NCBI GenBank assembly: GCA_002239045.1
Contig: MPNN01000002.1
Span: 349,061-413,060, forward strand
Length of the DNA stretch: 64,000 nucleotides
Direction of reading: 5' to 3'
Source: SAR202 cluster bacterium bin127
GTDB taxonomy: Bacteria; Chloroflexota; Dehalococcoidia; Lucifugimonadales; Lucifugimonadaceae
The notes beneath the pieces are model-generated. The model saw only the letters and a program-made list of their open reading frames with translations. It was not told the origin of the DNA and did not search any database. Within the stretch, counting starts at the first letter, position 1. Each line of letters begins with the position of its first letter. Below are positions 47,527 to 57,203 of the stretch, one piece after another. A program made the translations under genes and the position numbers.

Positions 47527-49176
47527 GTGACCCCCGTGTCAAAGATCGATCCTTACTCATCCTCATATTTCCAGTCGCGTCGATCGGCGGTGATGGCGCG
47601 CAACGGCGCGGTTGCCACTAGCCAACCGTTGGCGGCCCAGGCAGGGCTTCGCATCATGCTCGACGGTGGTAACGCAGTTGATGCGGCAGTGGCAATGGCT
47701 GCGGCGTTGAATGTGGTTGAACCCGGCTCGACAGGTATCGGCGGTGACATGTTCGCGCTGATTTGGAATAAAGACGAGCGGAAGGTTGTTGCTCTGAACG
47801 GGAGTGGACGCTCCGGAGCGGCGGCGAACCCGGATGATGTGCGCAATGCAGGATTCGATTCGATACCGAATCTGTTGGATGGTTGTGCGTTTTCAGTCAG
47901 CGTGCCGGGCACGGTGCACGGTTGGGAGACAGCGTTGGCGCACTATGGCCGCATGACGCTAGCGGAGGTACTCAAACCGGCTATCGAATATGCGTTGAAC
48001 GGATATCCGGTATCAGAGGTGATCGCGAACGGTTGGAAGGGATGCGAGGAGAAGCTGAGGCATCGGCCATCCGGTGTTGAGATGTTGCCGATTGGTGGGC
48101 GTGCGCCGAAATGCGGAGAGGTGGCCGCATTGCCGGAACTAGGTGGATCGTTGCAGGTGATAGCTGAGGGTGGTAGTGAGGCTTACTACAAGGGAGATAT
48201 CGGGAAGAAGATCGCGGCGTATGTGCAGCAAGAGGGTGGTTGGTTGACGGAGGATGATTTGACGTCGCATCACTCGGATTGGGACGAGGCGATACACACG
48301 AACTACCGTGGAGTTGAGGTCTGGGAATGCCCACCGAACGGTCAGGGGATAGCGGCGTTGATGGCGTTGAATATCGCCGAGGGGTTTGACATTGGAGGGA
48401 TGGGAAGCCAATCGGTGGACGCATACCATCATTTGATCGAATCGATGCGTTTGGGATACGAGGATGCTTTGCAGTACGTGGCGGACCCGCGAGTTGCTGA
48501 GGTGCCGATCGGCCCGTTGCTGACTAAGGAGTATGGCGACCGACGGCGATCGAGTATCGACTCGATGCAGGCGAATCCGAATGTTTCATATGGAGATCCG
48601 ATGGGTGGTGGAGACACGATCTACTGCACGGCGGTTGACGGTGACGGTAACGCGTGCTCGTTGATCAACAGCTTGTTTGCAGGATTCGGTTCTGGGTTGG
48701 TGGTTCCAGGCACCGGGATCGCGTTGCAGAACCGCGGTTCGCTGTTCTCGTTTGATCCTGACCACCCGAACTATCTGGAAGGTCGGAAGCGACCTTATCA
48801 GACCATTATTCCGGCGATGGCGACGCGTGACGATGAGATGTGGTTGTCGTTTGGCGTGATGGGTGGTTTCCAACAGCCGCAAGGTCATCTTCAGGTCATT
48901 TCGAACATGGTCGACTTCGGGATGGACTCGCAGAAGGCGTTGGACGCTTTGCGGTTCAGCATCGACGTGCAGGGCGACAAGAGCGTGAAGGTCGAGGAAG
49001 ACCTCGACGGCTCGGTCGTTTCAGCGTTGAGGAAACGTGGGCACGATGTATTGGTTCAGCGGGCCTACGATCGCGTTGGGTTTGGTGGCGGGCAGGTTGT
49101 ATCGCGGGATGCGGAAACGGGTGTGCTTTGCGCTGGAACGGAGCCGCGGAAGGATGGGTCTGCGCTGGGTTGGTAG
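47527..49176 (+). CDS. Gamma-glutamyltransferase family protein
   Basis: MARNGAVATSQPLAAQAGLRIMLDGGNAVDAAVAMAAALNVVEPGSTGIGGDMFALIW; GGDTIYCTAVDGDGNACSLINSLF. Confidence 0.94.
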   Translation: MTPVSKIDPYSSSYFQSRRSAVMARNGAVATSQPLAAQAGLRIMLDGGNAVDAAVAMAAALNVVEPGSTGIGGDMFALIWNKDERKVVALNGSGRSGAAANPDDVRNAGFDSIPNLLDGCAFSVSVPGTVHGWETALAHYGRMTLAEVLKPAIEYALNGYPVSEVIANGWKGCEEKLRHRPSGVEMLPIGGRAPKCGEVAALPELGGSLQVIAEGGSEAYYKGDIGKKIAAYVQQEGGWLTEDDLTSHHSDWDEAIHTNYRGVEVWECPPNGQGIAALMALNIAEGFDIGGMGSQSVDAYHHLIESMRLGYEDALQYVADPRVAEVPIGPLLTKEYGDRRRSSIDSMQANPNVSYGDPMGGGDTIYCTAVDGDGNACSLINSLFAGFGSGLVVPGTGIALQNRGSLFSFDPDHPNYLEGRKRPYQTIIPAMATRDDEMWLSFGVMGGFQQPQGHLQVISNMVDFGMDSQKALDALRFSIDVQGDKSVKVEEDLDGSVVSALRKRGHDVLVQRAYDRVGFGGGQVVSRDAETGVLCAGTEPRKDGSALGW

Positions 49177-49184
49177 CGGTTCGG

Positions 49185-50690
49185 CTACACGCGGTTTCGG
49201 CGGAATACGAAGACGCTTGCCAGTAGGCCTGCGATAAGCAGAGCGGATGCTTCTAATGGTCCGTTGCCGTTTGAGTTGCACAGTCCGCCGGAGCTCGTTG
49301 GCTCATCGGTTGGGGAATCCTCTTCTGGCGCGGGTTGTTCCGTCGGTTCGTCGGTCGCTTTGACCAAAACTTCGGGCGCTTCGGTCGCGATCGCAGTGGG
49401 CGTGGGCGGTACTGGAGTGATGGTCGGTTCTGGTGTCGGTTCAGTTCCGGTTTCACCGACGGCGATTCCACCTTCGACCGGTGTCAGGGTGAGGAGTTTG
49501 TATCCTGACGTTTCGGTGGCCTCGGCTTCGGGCGTTGGCGTTGGAGTCGGTGGGACGTATGGGTCGGCGCCGATATTGTCTCGCCATTCGTTGTCGAGTT
49601 GTTGGATGGTCTTGCCGTAGATGTTGCGGATGGCGATGTCTCCGCTGCGTCCTTCGCCAATTGAGGCGAGGGTTTCGGCAATCTTGTCGGCGCCGTAGGT
49701 TTCGATTAGGTATTCGACGAAGTCGCGACTTTGACCGTAGGAGACGATGACGAGGTTCGGATCGCCGGGGAAGGTTTGGAGTCTAGTGAAGGGGATGAGT
49801 CTTTGGGTATCGACGGCCCAGTCGAGGAAGTAGACGTATGAGAGCCCTTTGTCTAGGTTGCCGAATTCGGCGAGGCCTTCGTTCAACCACAGTGGGACGA
49901 GAGCGGTGCTGCCGCCGGCGGCTCTCCCGACGAGGATGTGGGTGAGTTCGTGAGTGAGGGTGCCGATGTCTCGGCTGCCGGAGAGGACGAGGACGACGCT
50001 GTGGTCGAAGAATGCTTGTCCTTCGGTGATGAGTTCTCGACTGATGGTGGCGCTTCGGGCGCTGACGGCACCGATCATCTCGGCGTTGTTGTTGTAAAGG
50101 GTGACGACGATGGGGGTTTCGATCTCGCTGCCGGTGATGGGACCCATCATTTCCATGGATTCCTGCGCGGCTTCGGCGAGGCGTTCGGCACGGACTTGCA
50201 CGGGGCCGTGGTAGTAGACGTGAATCGGGCCGCGACTGACGACTTCCCATTCGAATCTGGCGTCGAAGACCATTTGGCTGTATTGCTCTGAGAGGTATTC
50301 GTTACCGTCTTCATCGATGGCTTCGAATACGAAATCGACGGTGGTTCCGGGTGGCAAATAACGAGCGGAGGTGTTTACTCGCCATAGGAGTTCGCCATCG
50401 AAGAGCGATTCGGAACGTTCGTCGATGTCTAGGTAGTCGTATTGACCAGTGGTTATTGGCCCGGTGGTGAATCTGACTCTGACGTCGTCGATCTCGATGT
50501 CGCTTTCGAAGCTGGTGAAGAATCGAATGCTCTCGGGGAAGTTGCTCTCGAGGCCGCCGTCGAGGAATCGCACCGGGGAGTTTTCTTCGGTGTTCTGGGC
50601 GGTCGTTGGTTGATCGCTATTGAATGCGAAAAGGGTCGCAATCAGGGCGATGGCGACGGTGATGACGGTGAGTTGGGCTGCCCTATTCAT
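49185..50690 (-). CDS. Membrane-anchored peptidase-MA-like metallohydrolase
   Basis: GTLTHELTHILVGRAAGGSTALVPLWLNEGLAEFGNL (HExxH); N-terminal signal, C-terminal TM and RRNR. Confidence 0.82.
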   Translation of the reverse strand: MNRAAQLTVITVAIALIATLFAFNSDQPTTAQNTEENSPVRFLDGGLESNFPESIRFFTSFESDIEIDDVRVRFTTGPITTGQYDYLDIDERSESLFDGELLWRVNTSARYLPPGTTVDFVFEAIDEDGNEYLSEQYSQMVFDARFEWEVVSRGPIHVYYHGPVQVRAERLAEAAQESMEMMGPITGSEIETPIVVTLYNNNAEMIGAVSARSATISRELITEGQAFFDHSVVLVLSGSRDIGTLTHELTHILVGRAAGGSTALVPLWLNEGLAEFGNLDKGLSYVYFLDWAVDTQRLIPFTRLQTFPGDPNLVIVSYGQSRDFVEYLIETYGADKIAETLASIGEGRSGDIAIRNIYGKTIQQLDNEWRDNIGADPYVPPTPTPTPEAEATETSGYKLLTLTPVEGGIAVGETGTEPTPEPTITPVPPTPTAIATEAPEVLVKATDEPTEQPAPEEDSPTDEPTSSGGLCNSNGNGPLEASALLIAGLLASVFVFRRNRV

Positions 50691-50781
50691 TGCTCGAGGT
50701 AGTTGGTGCGAACGACGCTACTTTAGTAGTTACGCCTGCGCGGTGTGGTTGGACGTATTGCGACGTATCTATAAGGGTAAG

Positions 50782-51393
50782 TTAGTCGGCGCTGCGCCAC
50801 TCGGCCCAGAAGCGGTAGAAGGCGCTTAGGGGGGTGCCGATGGCGAGTATCCATAGGCCCCAGATGGGTTGGCCGATGATAAGTGCGACGGTCATGATGA
50901 CTACGCGTTCGGGTCGGGTGAGGAATCCGGAGGTGCCTTGGTAGCCGAGGCCTTCGGCTCGGGCTCGGATGTAGCTGACCATTATGGAGCCGACGAATGC
51001 GACGAATGCGAGAATGATGGCGTCTTGACGGAAGGTGTTAGTCGATGAGTAGTAGATGAGTAATCCGAGGAGGAGGGAGGCTTCGGAGAGGCGGTCGAAG
51101 GTGGAATCGAGGAGTGCGCCGCGGTCGGAGACTTTGTTGGTGCGGCGGGCGATTGCGCCGTCGATCATGTCGAATAGGGCGGCGGGTATGCTGACGAGTC
51201 CGGCGATGAGGAATTGGCCGGTGGCGGCGAATCCGGCGGCAACTACGGCGATGAGGAAGCCCGCGATGGTTGCGGCGTTGGCGTTGAAGCCGAGTGCGAC
51301 GAGAGCGCCGGAGACAGGTTCCTCAAACCATCGTGCGATCGCGGCGCGGGCGGATCTGCGGAGCTTTTGAAGTCCGCTCTCGGTTTCAGCCAC
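50782..51393 (-). CDS. CDP-alcohol phosphatidyltransferase family protein
   Basis: DMIDGAIARRTNKVSDRGALLDSTFDRLSE (DGxxARxx..GxxxDxxxDRxxE motif, one residue varied). Confidence 0.9.
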   Translation of the reverse strand: MAETESGLQKLRRSARAAIARWFEEPVSGALVALGFNANAATIAGFLIAVVAAGFAATGQFLIAGLVSIPAALFDMIDGAIARRTNKVSDRGALLDSTFDRLSEASLLLGLLIYYSSTNTFRQDAIILAFVAFVGSIMVSYIRARAEGLGYQGTSGFLTRPERVVIMTVALIIGQPIWGLWILAIGTPLSAFYRFWAEWRSAD

Positions 51394-52555
51394 TGCTGGC
51401 TCGCTGCTCGTAGGTGGCGTACGGCACCTGTGCGTTCGCGGCGACCTGGTGGTAGTAATCGATCACGTCGTCCGCGACGCGTGCCCACCCGAAACGTTGG
51501 ACTTTTTCGCGTCCGTTTTCGACAAGGCGTTGTCGGAGGTCCGGTTCTTCGATCAGTCTACGGATCGCTTTGGCGATAGCGTATTCGTCACCAACGTCAA
51601 ACAGGAGGGCGTCTTGTTCGTGGTCGGCGACGCCTTCAAAGCCGAGAATACGGGAAGCTACGATCGGAGCGCCGGACGCCATGGCCTCGATGAGCACGAG
51701 TCCAAAACTCTCTTGGCCGGTATTGGGCGCGCAGAATATGTCGGCGTGCTGGTAGTAGCCGGGTAGCTCCGTGTCGGTTACGGGCCCGGCAAAGATGACA
51801 TCGTCGATGCCGCGTTCGCCCATCATCCGGTACGATTCGCGGTCTGGGACACCGGCGCCTACAACAATGAGCCGAAGGTTGGGATATCGCCATCGGAGGG
51901 TGCTGTACGCGCCCAGAAGGTATCGCAGACCTTTGCGTTTCTCGCCGACTCTTCCGACAAATACGATGTTGATGGCGTCGTCTCTGAACTCGCTCGGTCT
52001 GGGGCTTGGCTGTTCGAACTTCGGAACGTCGATGCCGTTGGGGATGATGGTGTAGTTGTCAGGGAAATACTTGTCCGCGTAGGCTTTTGCGGCCTTTGAG
52101 ACTGCGATGCGGCCGTGTAGTTTATCGGCGACCAAGGTGAAGAATGGTTTTCCGGCGAGATATCCGGGGTGAATATTCTCGCTGTAGGCGTGGAAGGTAC
52201 CGACCGTGGGCCAAGGAGAGAACCAGCTTGCAGTTGTTGCCAAGAAGGGCATGAGCGGCTCGTGGATGTGTACGATGTCGAACCGTTCGGCGGTCAGCAC
52301 CTTTTGCATCTGACGCGCCGCTTTGACGCTCATGGAGATGCGGGATACGGAACCGCCGGCGGCGAACGGAACGCTGCCGCCAAGGGGGACGACTTCGAGG
52401 TCGCTGACATCGGGCGCCGTCTGTGGTCGGGACCGGGGTGCGAACAGCACGACTTCGTTGCCTCGGCGCGCAAGCTCTTTGCTGAGGCTCGCCATGTGGG
52501 CGACTACGCCGCCGTGGTAGGAGAGGTCGTATGGGGAGATCTGAGCGATTCGCAT
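51386..52555 (-). CDS. GT4-family glycosyltransferase, PimA-like
   Basis: MRIAQISPYDLSYHGGVVAHMASLSKELARRGNEVVLFAP...HIHEPLMPFLATTAS...VGRVGEKRKGLRYLLGAY...QESFGLVLIEAMASGAPIVAS. Confidence 0.92.
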   Translation of the reverse strand: MRIAQISPYDLSYHGGVVAHMASLSKELARRGNEVVLFAPRSRPQTAPDVSDLEVVPLGGSVPFAAGGSVSRISMSVKAARQMQKVLTAERFDIVHIHEPLMPFLATTASWFSPWPTVGTFHAYSENIHPGYLAGKPFFTLVADKLHGRIAVSKAAKAYADKYFPDNYTIIPNGIDVPKFEQPSPRPSEFRDDAINIVFVGRVGEKRKGLRYLLGAYSTLRWRYPNLRLIVVGAGVPDRESYRMMGERGIDDVIFAGPVTDTELPGYYQHADIFCAPNTGQESFGLVLIEAMASGAPIVASRILGFEGVADHEQDALLFDVGDEYAIAKAIRRLIEEPDLRQRLVENGREKVQRFGWARVADDVIDYYHQVAANAQVPYATYEQRASSG

Positions 52556-52659
52556 TTGGTGGAGTAGCTACCGCGAACGTTGACCGCGTTTTAGAAATAC
52601 GGTACCTGTCGGTACATCATACCAAGTCTTTTTGCGGTTTTGGCGAACGTAGGACAGGG

Positions 52660-52860
52660 GATTTTGAACTAGGATGCGAAGGATGGGGAAGGATTTTAAG
52701 GATGGGTGTTGTGGGGAGAGATTGTTGCTGTGATCGCCACGGTGTTTGAACCGCGGATTGCGCGGGTTTACGCGGATGGGGTTTGATGGGTTGTTGTTTG
52801 AACTAGGATGCGAATGATGTGGGAAAATTTTGAGGATTTTTTGTTTTGGGGCGTGTTTAA
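52660..52860. repeat. MITE-like repeat arms
   Basis: ttttgaactaggatgcgaaggatggggaaggattttaaggatggg; tttgaactaggatgcgaatgatg. Confidence 0.6.
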
Positions 52861-52929
52861 ATGAAGGTGGGGGTGTGCCTCCTTTGTGTTTCCGCTTGGG
52901 CGGGGTTGGTTATGTTTCCTTTTCAGAGA

Positions 52930-53600
52930 AAGGGAACGGGTATTGGTTGTTGAGCTTGCTTCGAGTTTCGAAGCGTTGCTCGGTGGGACATCGCCGCTTT
53001 GCTGCGAGATGTTGGACTGCCGACTTCCCTCGTCCGGTCACTGCCCGCGTCGCCAGTCCGCGGGCCCTCTCGGCGACCAATCTGTTGAGTCGCGTCGCCG
53101 ATCATCGGGTAGTTTTGCACATCCTCGTGCCGTAGCCGCGGCCCCGCAGCGAGTGGGGCCCGACGTCTGCCGAATCCACGACCGTTTATCTGGCCCTTGG
53201 CTTGACATTGGTGGCCTCCCCCTGGCCCCCTCCTGAAGGAGGGGGGGACAGGCACTTCCCGTCCTCCTGGAGGAGGGGGGATAGGTGCTTCCCTTCTTGG
53301 GGGAGGGCATGAATGTCTTGCTGGCTCGTGTTGCCGGGGGTGCATTAGTCCCCGGCGACCAGAACTTGTTACTTCGATCGCTTCGAACGGAACCTCTAGA
53401 CCTTGCGCCCGTCTCAAGATTGGGCGAGGGGCGTCGCTGCTGGTCGTTTCTGCGCGCGGACGGGTCCGGGTTACCTTCGCAGGACCCCGTGTACCCGTTT
53501 GTTGTTCCTTGCGTTTCCACGATCTGACGCTTTGTCCCTTCGGTCTTTCGGCTAGATTGGTGTCCGCACTCGTCAGGGCGGCGATGTCTTTTGAATTCAC
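52930..53600 (-). ncRNA. Candidate structured non-coding RNA (identity unknown)
   Basis: Minus-strand TTGACA (53628-53633)-N16-TATTAT (53606-53611) promoter; multiple hairpins (e.g. GCCGGGG/CCCCGGC, GGCCCC/GGGGCC, GGGTCC/GGACCC); no convincing ORF or RBS. Confidence 0.35.
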
Positions 53601-53637
53601 TTTTAATAATACTACGTATGTAACGGTTGTCAAGTGG

Positions 53638-53810
53638 TTGTTTGAACTAGGATGTTAAGGATTGGGAAGGGATTTAAGGATGGGTGTTGCGGGATGGGAT
53701 TGTTGCGGTGATGGTGGGTGGATGCATGTTGGGGTGGTCCGCGCCCCTTGGCCGCCGGGTTGCCCTCACCCTAGCCCTCTCCCGCCGAGCGGGAGAGGGG
53801 ACGGTTGTTG
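53638..53810. repeat. MITE-like arm plus ccctctcccgccgagcgggagaggg palindrome
   Basis: tttgaactaggatgttaaggattgggaagggatttaaggatggg; ccctcaccctagccctctcccgccgagcgggagagggg. Confidence 0.65.
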
Positions 53811-53956
53811 GGAGCGAGGGTACTTCTGCGACTGCGGGGTGGTGATGCGGGAGGGGATTGTTGTGTTGATGAGGGGTTGTTGCGGGGGACGGAGTGCAAA
53901 GAATTGGAAATTATATATCAGGGTTGACACGCCAAGTGTTTTAGGTTAGCCTTCTG

Positions 53957-54051
53957 GTTGCTACAAACCGTATCTTTTGTCGAACCGACACATGCGACCG
54001 TTCCGGGGCGTTCCGCGCCCCCTGAGCGGTTCGACGCTGGTTTGTAGCAAC
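53957..54051 (+). ncRNA. Nested hairpin leader inside the transposon
   Basis: GTTGCTACAAACC (53957-53969)/GGTTTGTAGCAAC (54039-54051), GTCGAACCG/CGGTTCGAC, GGGGCG/CGCCCC. Confidence 0.6.
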
Positions 54052-54083
54052 ACCTCGAAAGGTCGCGTAAGGGGGTATTCCCT

Positions 54084-54704
54084 ATGGGTGCGAGGGTTTT
54101 TGGGGTGGTTGTGGTATCTATGCTCGCCGCTATTGTCTTGACGGCATGTTCCACGGGTTCGGCATCGTTCACCGTCACGCCAGAACCAGACGTAGTTTCA
54201 GATTGGTATGGCGACATGAGCGCGTTTGAGTTGGGCGCGGTTGCATGTGGGCATATAGGGCGTGCGTTTGGTTCGTATTCAGTCGGAAATGTGGCCGATG
54301 AGAGGGCGCACGCTATCGTGGCGACAAAGATCGATATGGAATTGAAGATCGGTGTGTCTGGCGATGTTTCTTACGGCGACGCGTTGAGGTTGTGTTCCGA
54401 TCTCTACGGCGTCAACGTTGCCGTCAACGGAATTTCACCGACGGACGTAACCTCGGAGCCAAGTGCCACACCGACGATTGAACCGTCGCCGACGATCACG
54501 CCTCCAACCGGCCCGTTGATCCGTGTGACATCGAAGGGTATGACGTTCATGTGCGAACGATTGCGAATGGCGTATAGCACGATGTCGTCCCTGGGTTCGG
54601 ACGCGGCATACACGCACGTCGCGAACACGATGATGATAACCGCCGACTACTCGGAGTATTTCGACGGATACGACGCGAAGACGGCGTTGCGGAAATGCAA
54701 CTGA
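54084..54704 (+). CDS. Transposon passenger: putative lipoprotein
   Basis: MGARVFGVVVVSMLAAIVLTACSTGSAS (lipobox LTAC); Pro/Thr-rich linker. Confidence 0.7.
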   Translation: MGARVFGVVVVSMLAAIVLTACSTGSASFTVTPEPDVVSDWYGDMSAFELGAVACGHIGRAFGSYSVGNVADERAHAIVATKIDMELKIGVSGDVSYGDALRLCSDLYGVNVAVNGISPTDVTSEPSATPTIEPSPTITPPTGPLIRVTSKGMTFMCERLRMAYSTMSSLGSDAAYTHVANTMMITADYSEYFDGYDAKTALRKCN

Positions 54705-54755
54705 TCGGCGTGTGCTAACATCGCGAATCTCGCAGTTAAGGACGAGGACGATACG

Positions 54756-55001
54756 TTGAACCTATACGTCGTCAACGACAACATTCCCGCCAACAGTGTG
54801 CGTGTCCACCTCGCGCGGTGCGATCGTGCCACAGAACGCGCGGGCGTCGGATGGTCAAAGGAATTCAACGATTTGGAATCGGCGATCATCTTCGCCCGTC
54901 AGCTCAACCGCAGAGATGCCAAGGGATGTTACTGGTGCATCAGGGTAGGCGATCTCACGCGCCCGATGAACGAGCTTCTCGAAGAGAACCGATGGCGTTG
55001 A
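54756..55001 (+). CDS. Transposon passenger: hypothetical protein
   Basis: ORF MNLYVVNDNIPANSVRVHLARCDRATERAGVGWSKEFNDLESAIIFARQLNRR... Confidence 0.5.
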   Translation: MNLYVVNDNIPANSVRVHLARCDRATERAGVGWSKEFNDLESAIIFARQLNRRDAKGCYWCIRVGDLTRPMNELLEENRWR

Positions 55002-55026
55002 CGAACCGCGAGGAGGGTGTATAAGA

Positions 55027-55290
55027 ATGAAAATGCCAGGACCTCATTACATCGGCATCACCGCCGGCCCTGCACCAACTGATCTGGTTTTCACATTTTC
55101 ATGTGGGCCAGACAATATTTTCGATCGGAGGCCAGCTGCGCAGGCACAGATCATAGAGTGCGAGAAACATGGGAAGTTCATCGCCATGATGCCTGTTGGC
55201 TTGAGGTTGCCGGACATTTTAGGAAACCCGAGCCCGGTATTGCTGGTTCCGTTCGATGCCGTCGAGTTCGCTCATCAGTTGATGAACTAG
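55027..55290 (+). CDS. Transposon passenger: hypothetical protein
   Basis: ORF MKMPGPHYIGITAGPAPTDLVFTFSCGPDNIFDRRPAAQAQIIECEKHGKF...; upstream gaggaggg. Confidence 0.5.
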   Translation: MKMPGPHYIGITAGPAPTDLVFTFSCGPDNIFDRRPAAQAQIIECEKHGKFIAMMPVGLRLPDILGNPSPVLLVPFDAVEFAHQLMN

Positions 55291-55379
55291 AAGGAAGACT
55301 AAGGAAGACTAGAACGGTTGCTTAATCGTAGAATCGAGGGTAGGATGTTTTCCACATTCAAGATTGGACGAGGATCGCC

Positions 55380-55646
55380 ATGAATGTCTTTGTTGTGATA
55401 TTTGACGGACCTTTGCCGGCGGAATTTCTCCAAGAGGCAAAGAACATCTACGGCGAGCCCAACGTATACCGAGTTTCGGGCTCGGTTGCCGCCGTTCGTT
55501 CTCCAACAATCGACAACCCAGGAGATATCAGTGCGGCGTTGCGTGTGCAGGGTGATAGAACAGCCGCCGTGCTCAAGTTGAACGGCTCCCACTCAGGTTA
55601 TTACTACATACCGTTCTGGGATTGGTTGCGGGAGGCAGTGACATGA
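55380..55646 (+). CDS. Transposon passenger: hypothetical protein
   Basis: ORF MNVFVVIFDGPLPAEFLQEAKNIYGEPNVYRVSGSVAAVRSP...; stop overlaps next start (ATGA). Confidence 0.5.
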   Translation: MNVFVVIFDGPLPAEFLQEAKNIYGEPNVYRVSGSVAAVRSPTIDNPGDISAALRVQGDRTAAVLKLNGSHSGYYYIPFWDWLREAVT

Positions 55647-55873
55647 ACGGCAACCGTGACGACCAGATAGGTTTCGCCAATTACCATGTGCAACAATTAA
55701 CCGAAGTTGGGCAACGGTTGTCGCATCTCGAAGGCGAATTAAAACATTTGGCAACGAAGAAAGATGTCGAATCTGCCAAACTTTCAATGATGACGGTATG
55801 GGTATCAACTGGCGCACTGATCCTCGTAGGTGCGATTGACGTAGCGATCATGCTATGGCGCGCTCTCGATTGA
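55643..55873 (+). CDS. Transposon passenger: small coiled-coil/TM protein
   Basis: MNGNRDDQIGFANYHVQQLTEVGQRLSHLEGELKHLATKKDVESAKLSMMTVWVSTGALILVGAIDVAIMLWRALD; one C-terminal TM. Confidence 0.55.
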   Translation: MNGNRDDQIGFANYHVQQLTEVGQRLSHLEGELKHLATKKDVESAKLSMMTVWVSTGALILVGAIDVAIMLWRALD

Positions 55874-55903
55874 CAGTGTGGCAGACATGAGAACCTCGTT
55901 CGA

Positions 55904-56899
55904 TTAGGCGATCAAGTCCCGATAGCGCAACCGTTTGCCGGACATCCCGCGCACCAGATACACCATCTGGTCGACGGTATCCATGTCCCGAACGCCTTGC
56001 CGTCCCGCGAACTCCGCCACATAGCGGTGCAGGTGCTTGGGCGAGATGCGGTGATACGTGCCGTGGAACCCACGCTTGAGCATCGACCAGAACGACTCCA
56101 CGGCGTTCGTGTGCGCTTGACCACGCACATACTCGCCTACCGAGTGGTTCACCGCTTCATGGCGGATGCCGTTTAACAGGTCGGCGATGTTGTCGTACGC
56201 GGTCGCGCCGTCCGTGTAAAGCGTCGCGCCGTCTTCAACGCTATCTTCCACGAACAAACGCAGGGTTTCACGATCCGTGCTTTGAACCACCCGCGCCTTG
56301 ACCTTGCCGGTCTCGCGATCCTTCGCGCCCACGACGGCGGTTTTGCCGACGGTGCCGCGTCCTGCCTTGGTGCGCTTCCACTCGTGCTTGTTCGATTCCT
56401 TGCCGCCGAAATACGCCTCGTCGACCTCGACCGCGCCGCCGAACGGCGGATCGTCGTTGTCGTCGAACGCCTCGCGGATGCGCTGAAGCATGAACCACGC
56501 CGTCTTTTGAGTAACGCCGATGTCCCGATGGAGTTTCATGGACGACACGCCCTTGAGGGATGTCAGATGCAGGTATATCGCCCACGCCCATTTCCGCAAC
56601 GGGACTTTGGACGTTTCAAGCAACGTTCCGGTGCGGACGCTGAAATACTTGCGGCAGTCGGAACACCAGTAGGGCATTTTGGCGTGGGACGACTCGACGG
56701 TGCGTTCGCCGTTGCATCGCGGGCATTTGCGCCCGTCCGGCCACATCTTGGACTCGAACCAATCCTGTGCCGTTTCTTCGTCTGGGAACATGTCGCCGAG
56801 TTGCAACATGGTGATGCCTCGGCGGTGCGATTTTCCGGGTGCTTTGGAGTGCGCGTCATTCACAACGCCAACCCTTTCAATCCCGCTTTTTCGAGACAT
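55904..56899 (-). CDS. IS1595-family (ISXO2-like) transposase
   Basis: Zn-ribbon CPRCNGERTVESSHAKMPYWCSDCRKYFSVRTGTLLETSKVPLRKW; VEVDEAYFGGKESNKHEW; YTDGATAYDNI; HTNAVESFWSMLKRGFHGTYHRISPKHLHRYVAEFAGR. Confidence 0.96.
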   Translation of the reverse strand: MSRKSGIERVGVVNDAHSKAPGKSHRRGITMLQLGDMFPDEETAQDWFESKMWPDGRKCPRCNGERTVESSHAKMPYWCSDCRKYFSVRTGTLLETSKVPLRKWAWAIYLHLTSLKGVSSMKLHRDIGVTQKTAWFMLQRIREAFDDNDDPPFGGAVEVDEAYFGGKESNKHEWKRTKAGRGTVGKTAVVGAKDRETGKVKARVVQSTDRETLRLFVEDSVEDGATLYTDGATAYDNIADLLNGIRHEAVNHSVGEYVRGQAHTNAVESFWSMLKRGFHGTYHRISPKHLHRYVAEFAGRQGVRDMDTVDQMVYLVRGMSGKRLRYRDLIA

Positions 56900-57168
56900 C
56901 GGTCGATGTCGATTTTGTCGTTTTGGAGTTCCGTCAACTTGTCCACAAGGTCGAACACGTCACGCACGATATCCAAATCGACATCGGGACGATTCGACCA
57001 ATTGCTTCCCTCGTCCATCCTGAACCCCGATGCATATTGCTCCATAGCGGACGCCATGCGTTGAAGGATTTTACGGCGATCATCCAACTCGCTTTCAACG
57101 ACGGCTATCGCCTCGGAATTCGCTTTGGCTTTTTGAACGAGTCGTCCGATTGATGCTTCTTTGTTCAT
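56860..57168 (-). CDS. Small protein upstream of and overlapping the transposase start; possibly leaderless
   Basis: MNKEASIGRLVQKAKANSEAIAVVESELDDRRKILQRMASAMEQ...; ATG at 57168 follows TACGAT at 57175-57180 (minus strand). Confidence 0.55.
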   Translation of the reverse strand: MNKEASIGRLVQKAKANSEAIAVVESELDDRRKILQRMASAMEQYASGFRMDEGSNWSNRPDVDLDIVRDVFDLVDKLTELQNDKIDIDRCLEKAGLKGLAL

Positions 57169-57174
57169 ACTTGA

Positions 57175-57203
57175 ATCGTATCAAATTTGAACTGATTTGT
57201 CAA
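57175..57203 (-). promoter_or_regulatory. Promoter within right IR of IS1595 element
   Basis: Minus strand TTGACA-N17-TACGAT; -35 lies inside the IR. Confidence 0.6.

Noticed and set aside
53520-53590. Possible hammerhead ribozyme core (CTGACGA ... GAAA, minus strand)
   Set aside because: The intervening segment does not pair as stem II (only the first base pair forms), so the match to the core is likely chance.
52923-53633. 236-aa minus-strand ORF
   Set aside because: Start overlaps the predicted TTGACA/TATTAT promoter, composition is Arg/Pro-rich, competing ORF 53038-53520 in another frame; better explained as non-coding.
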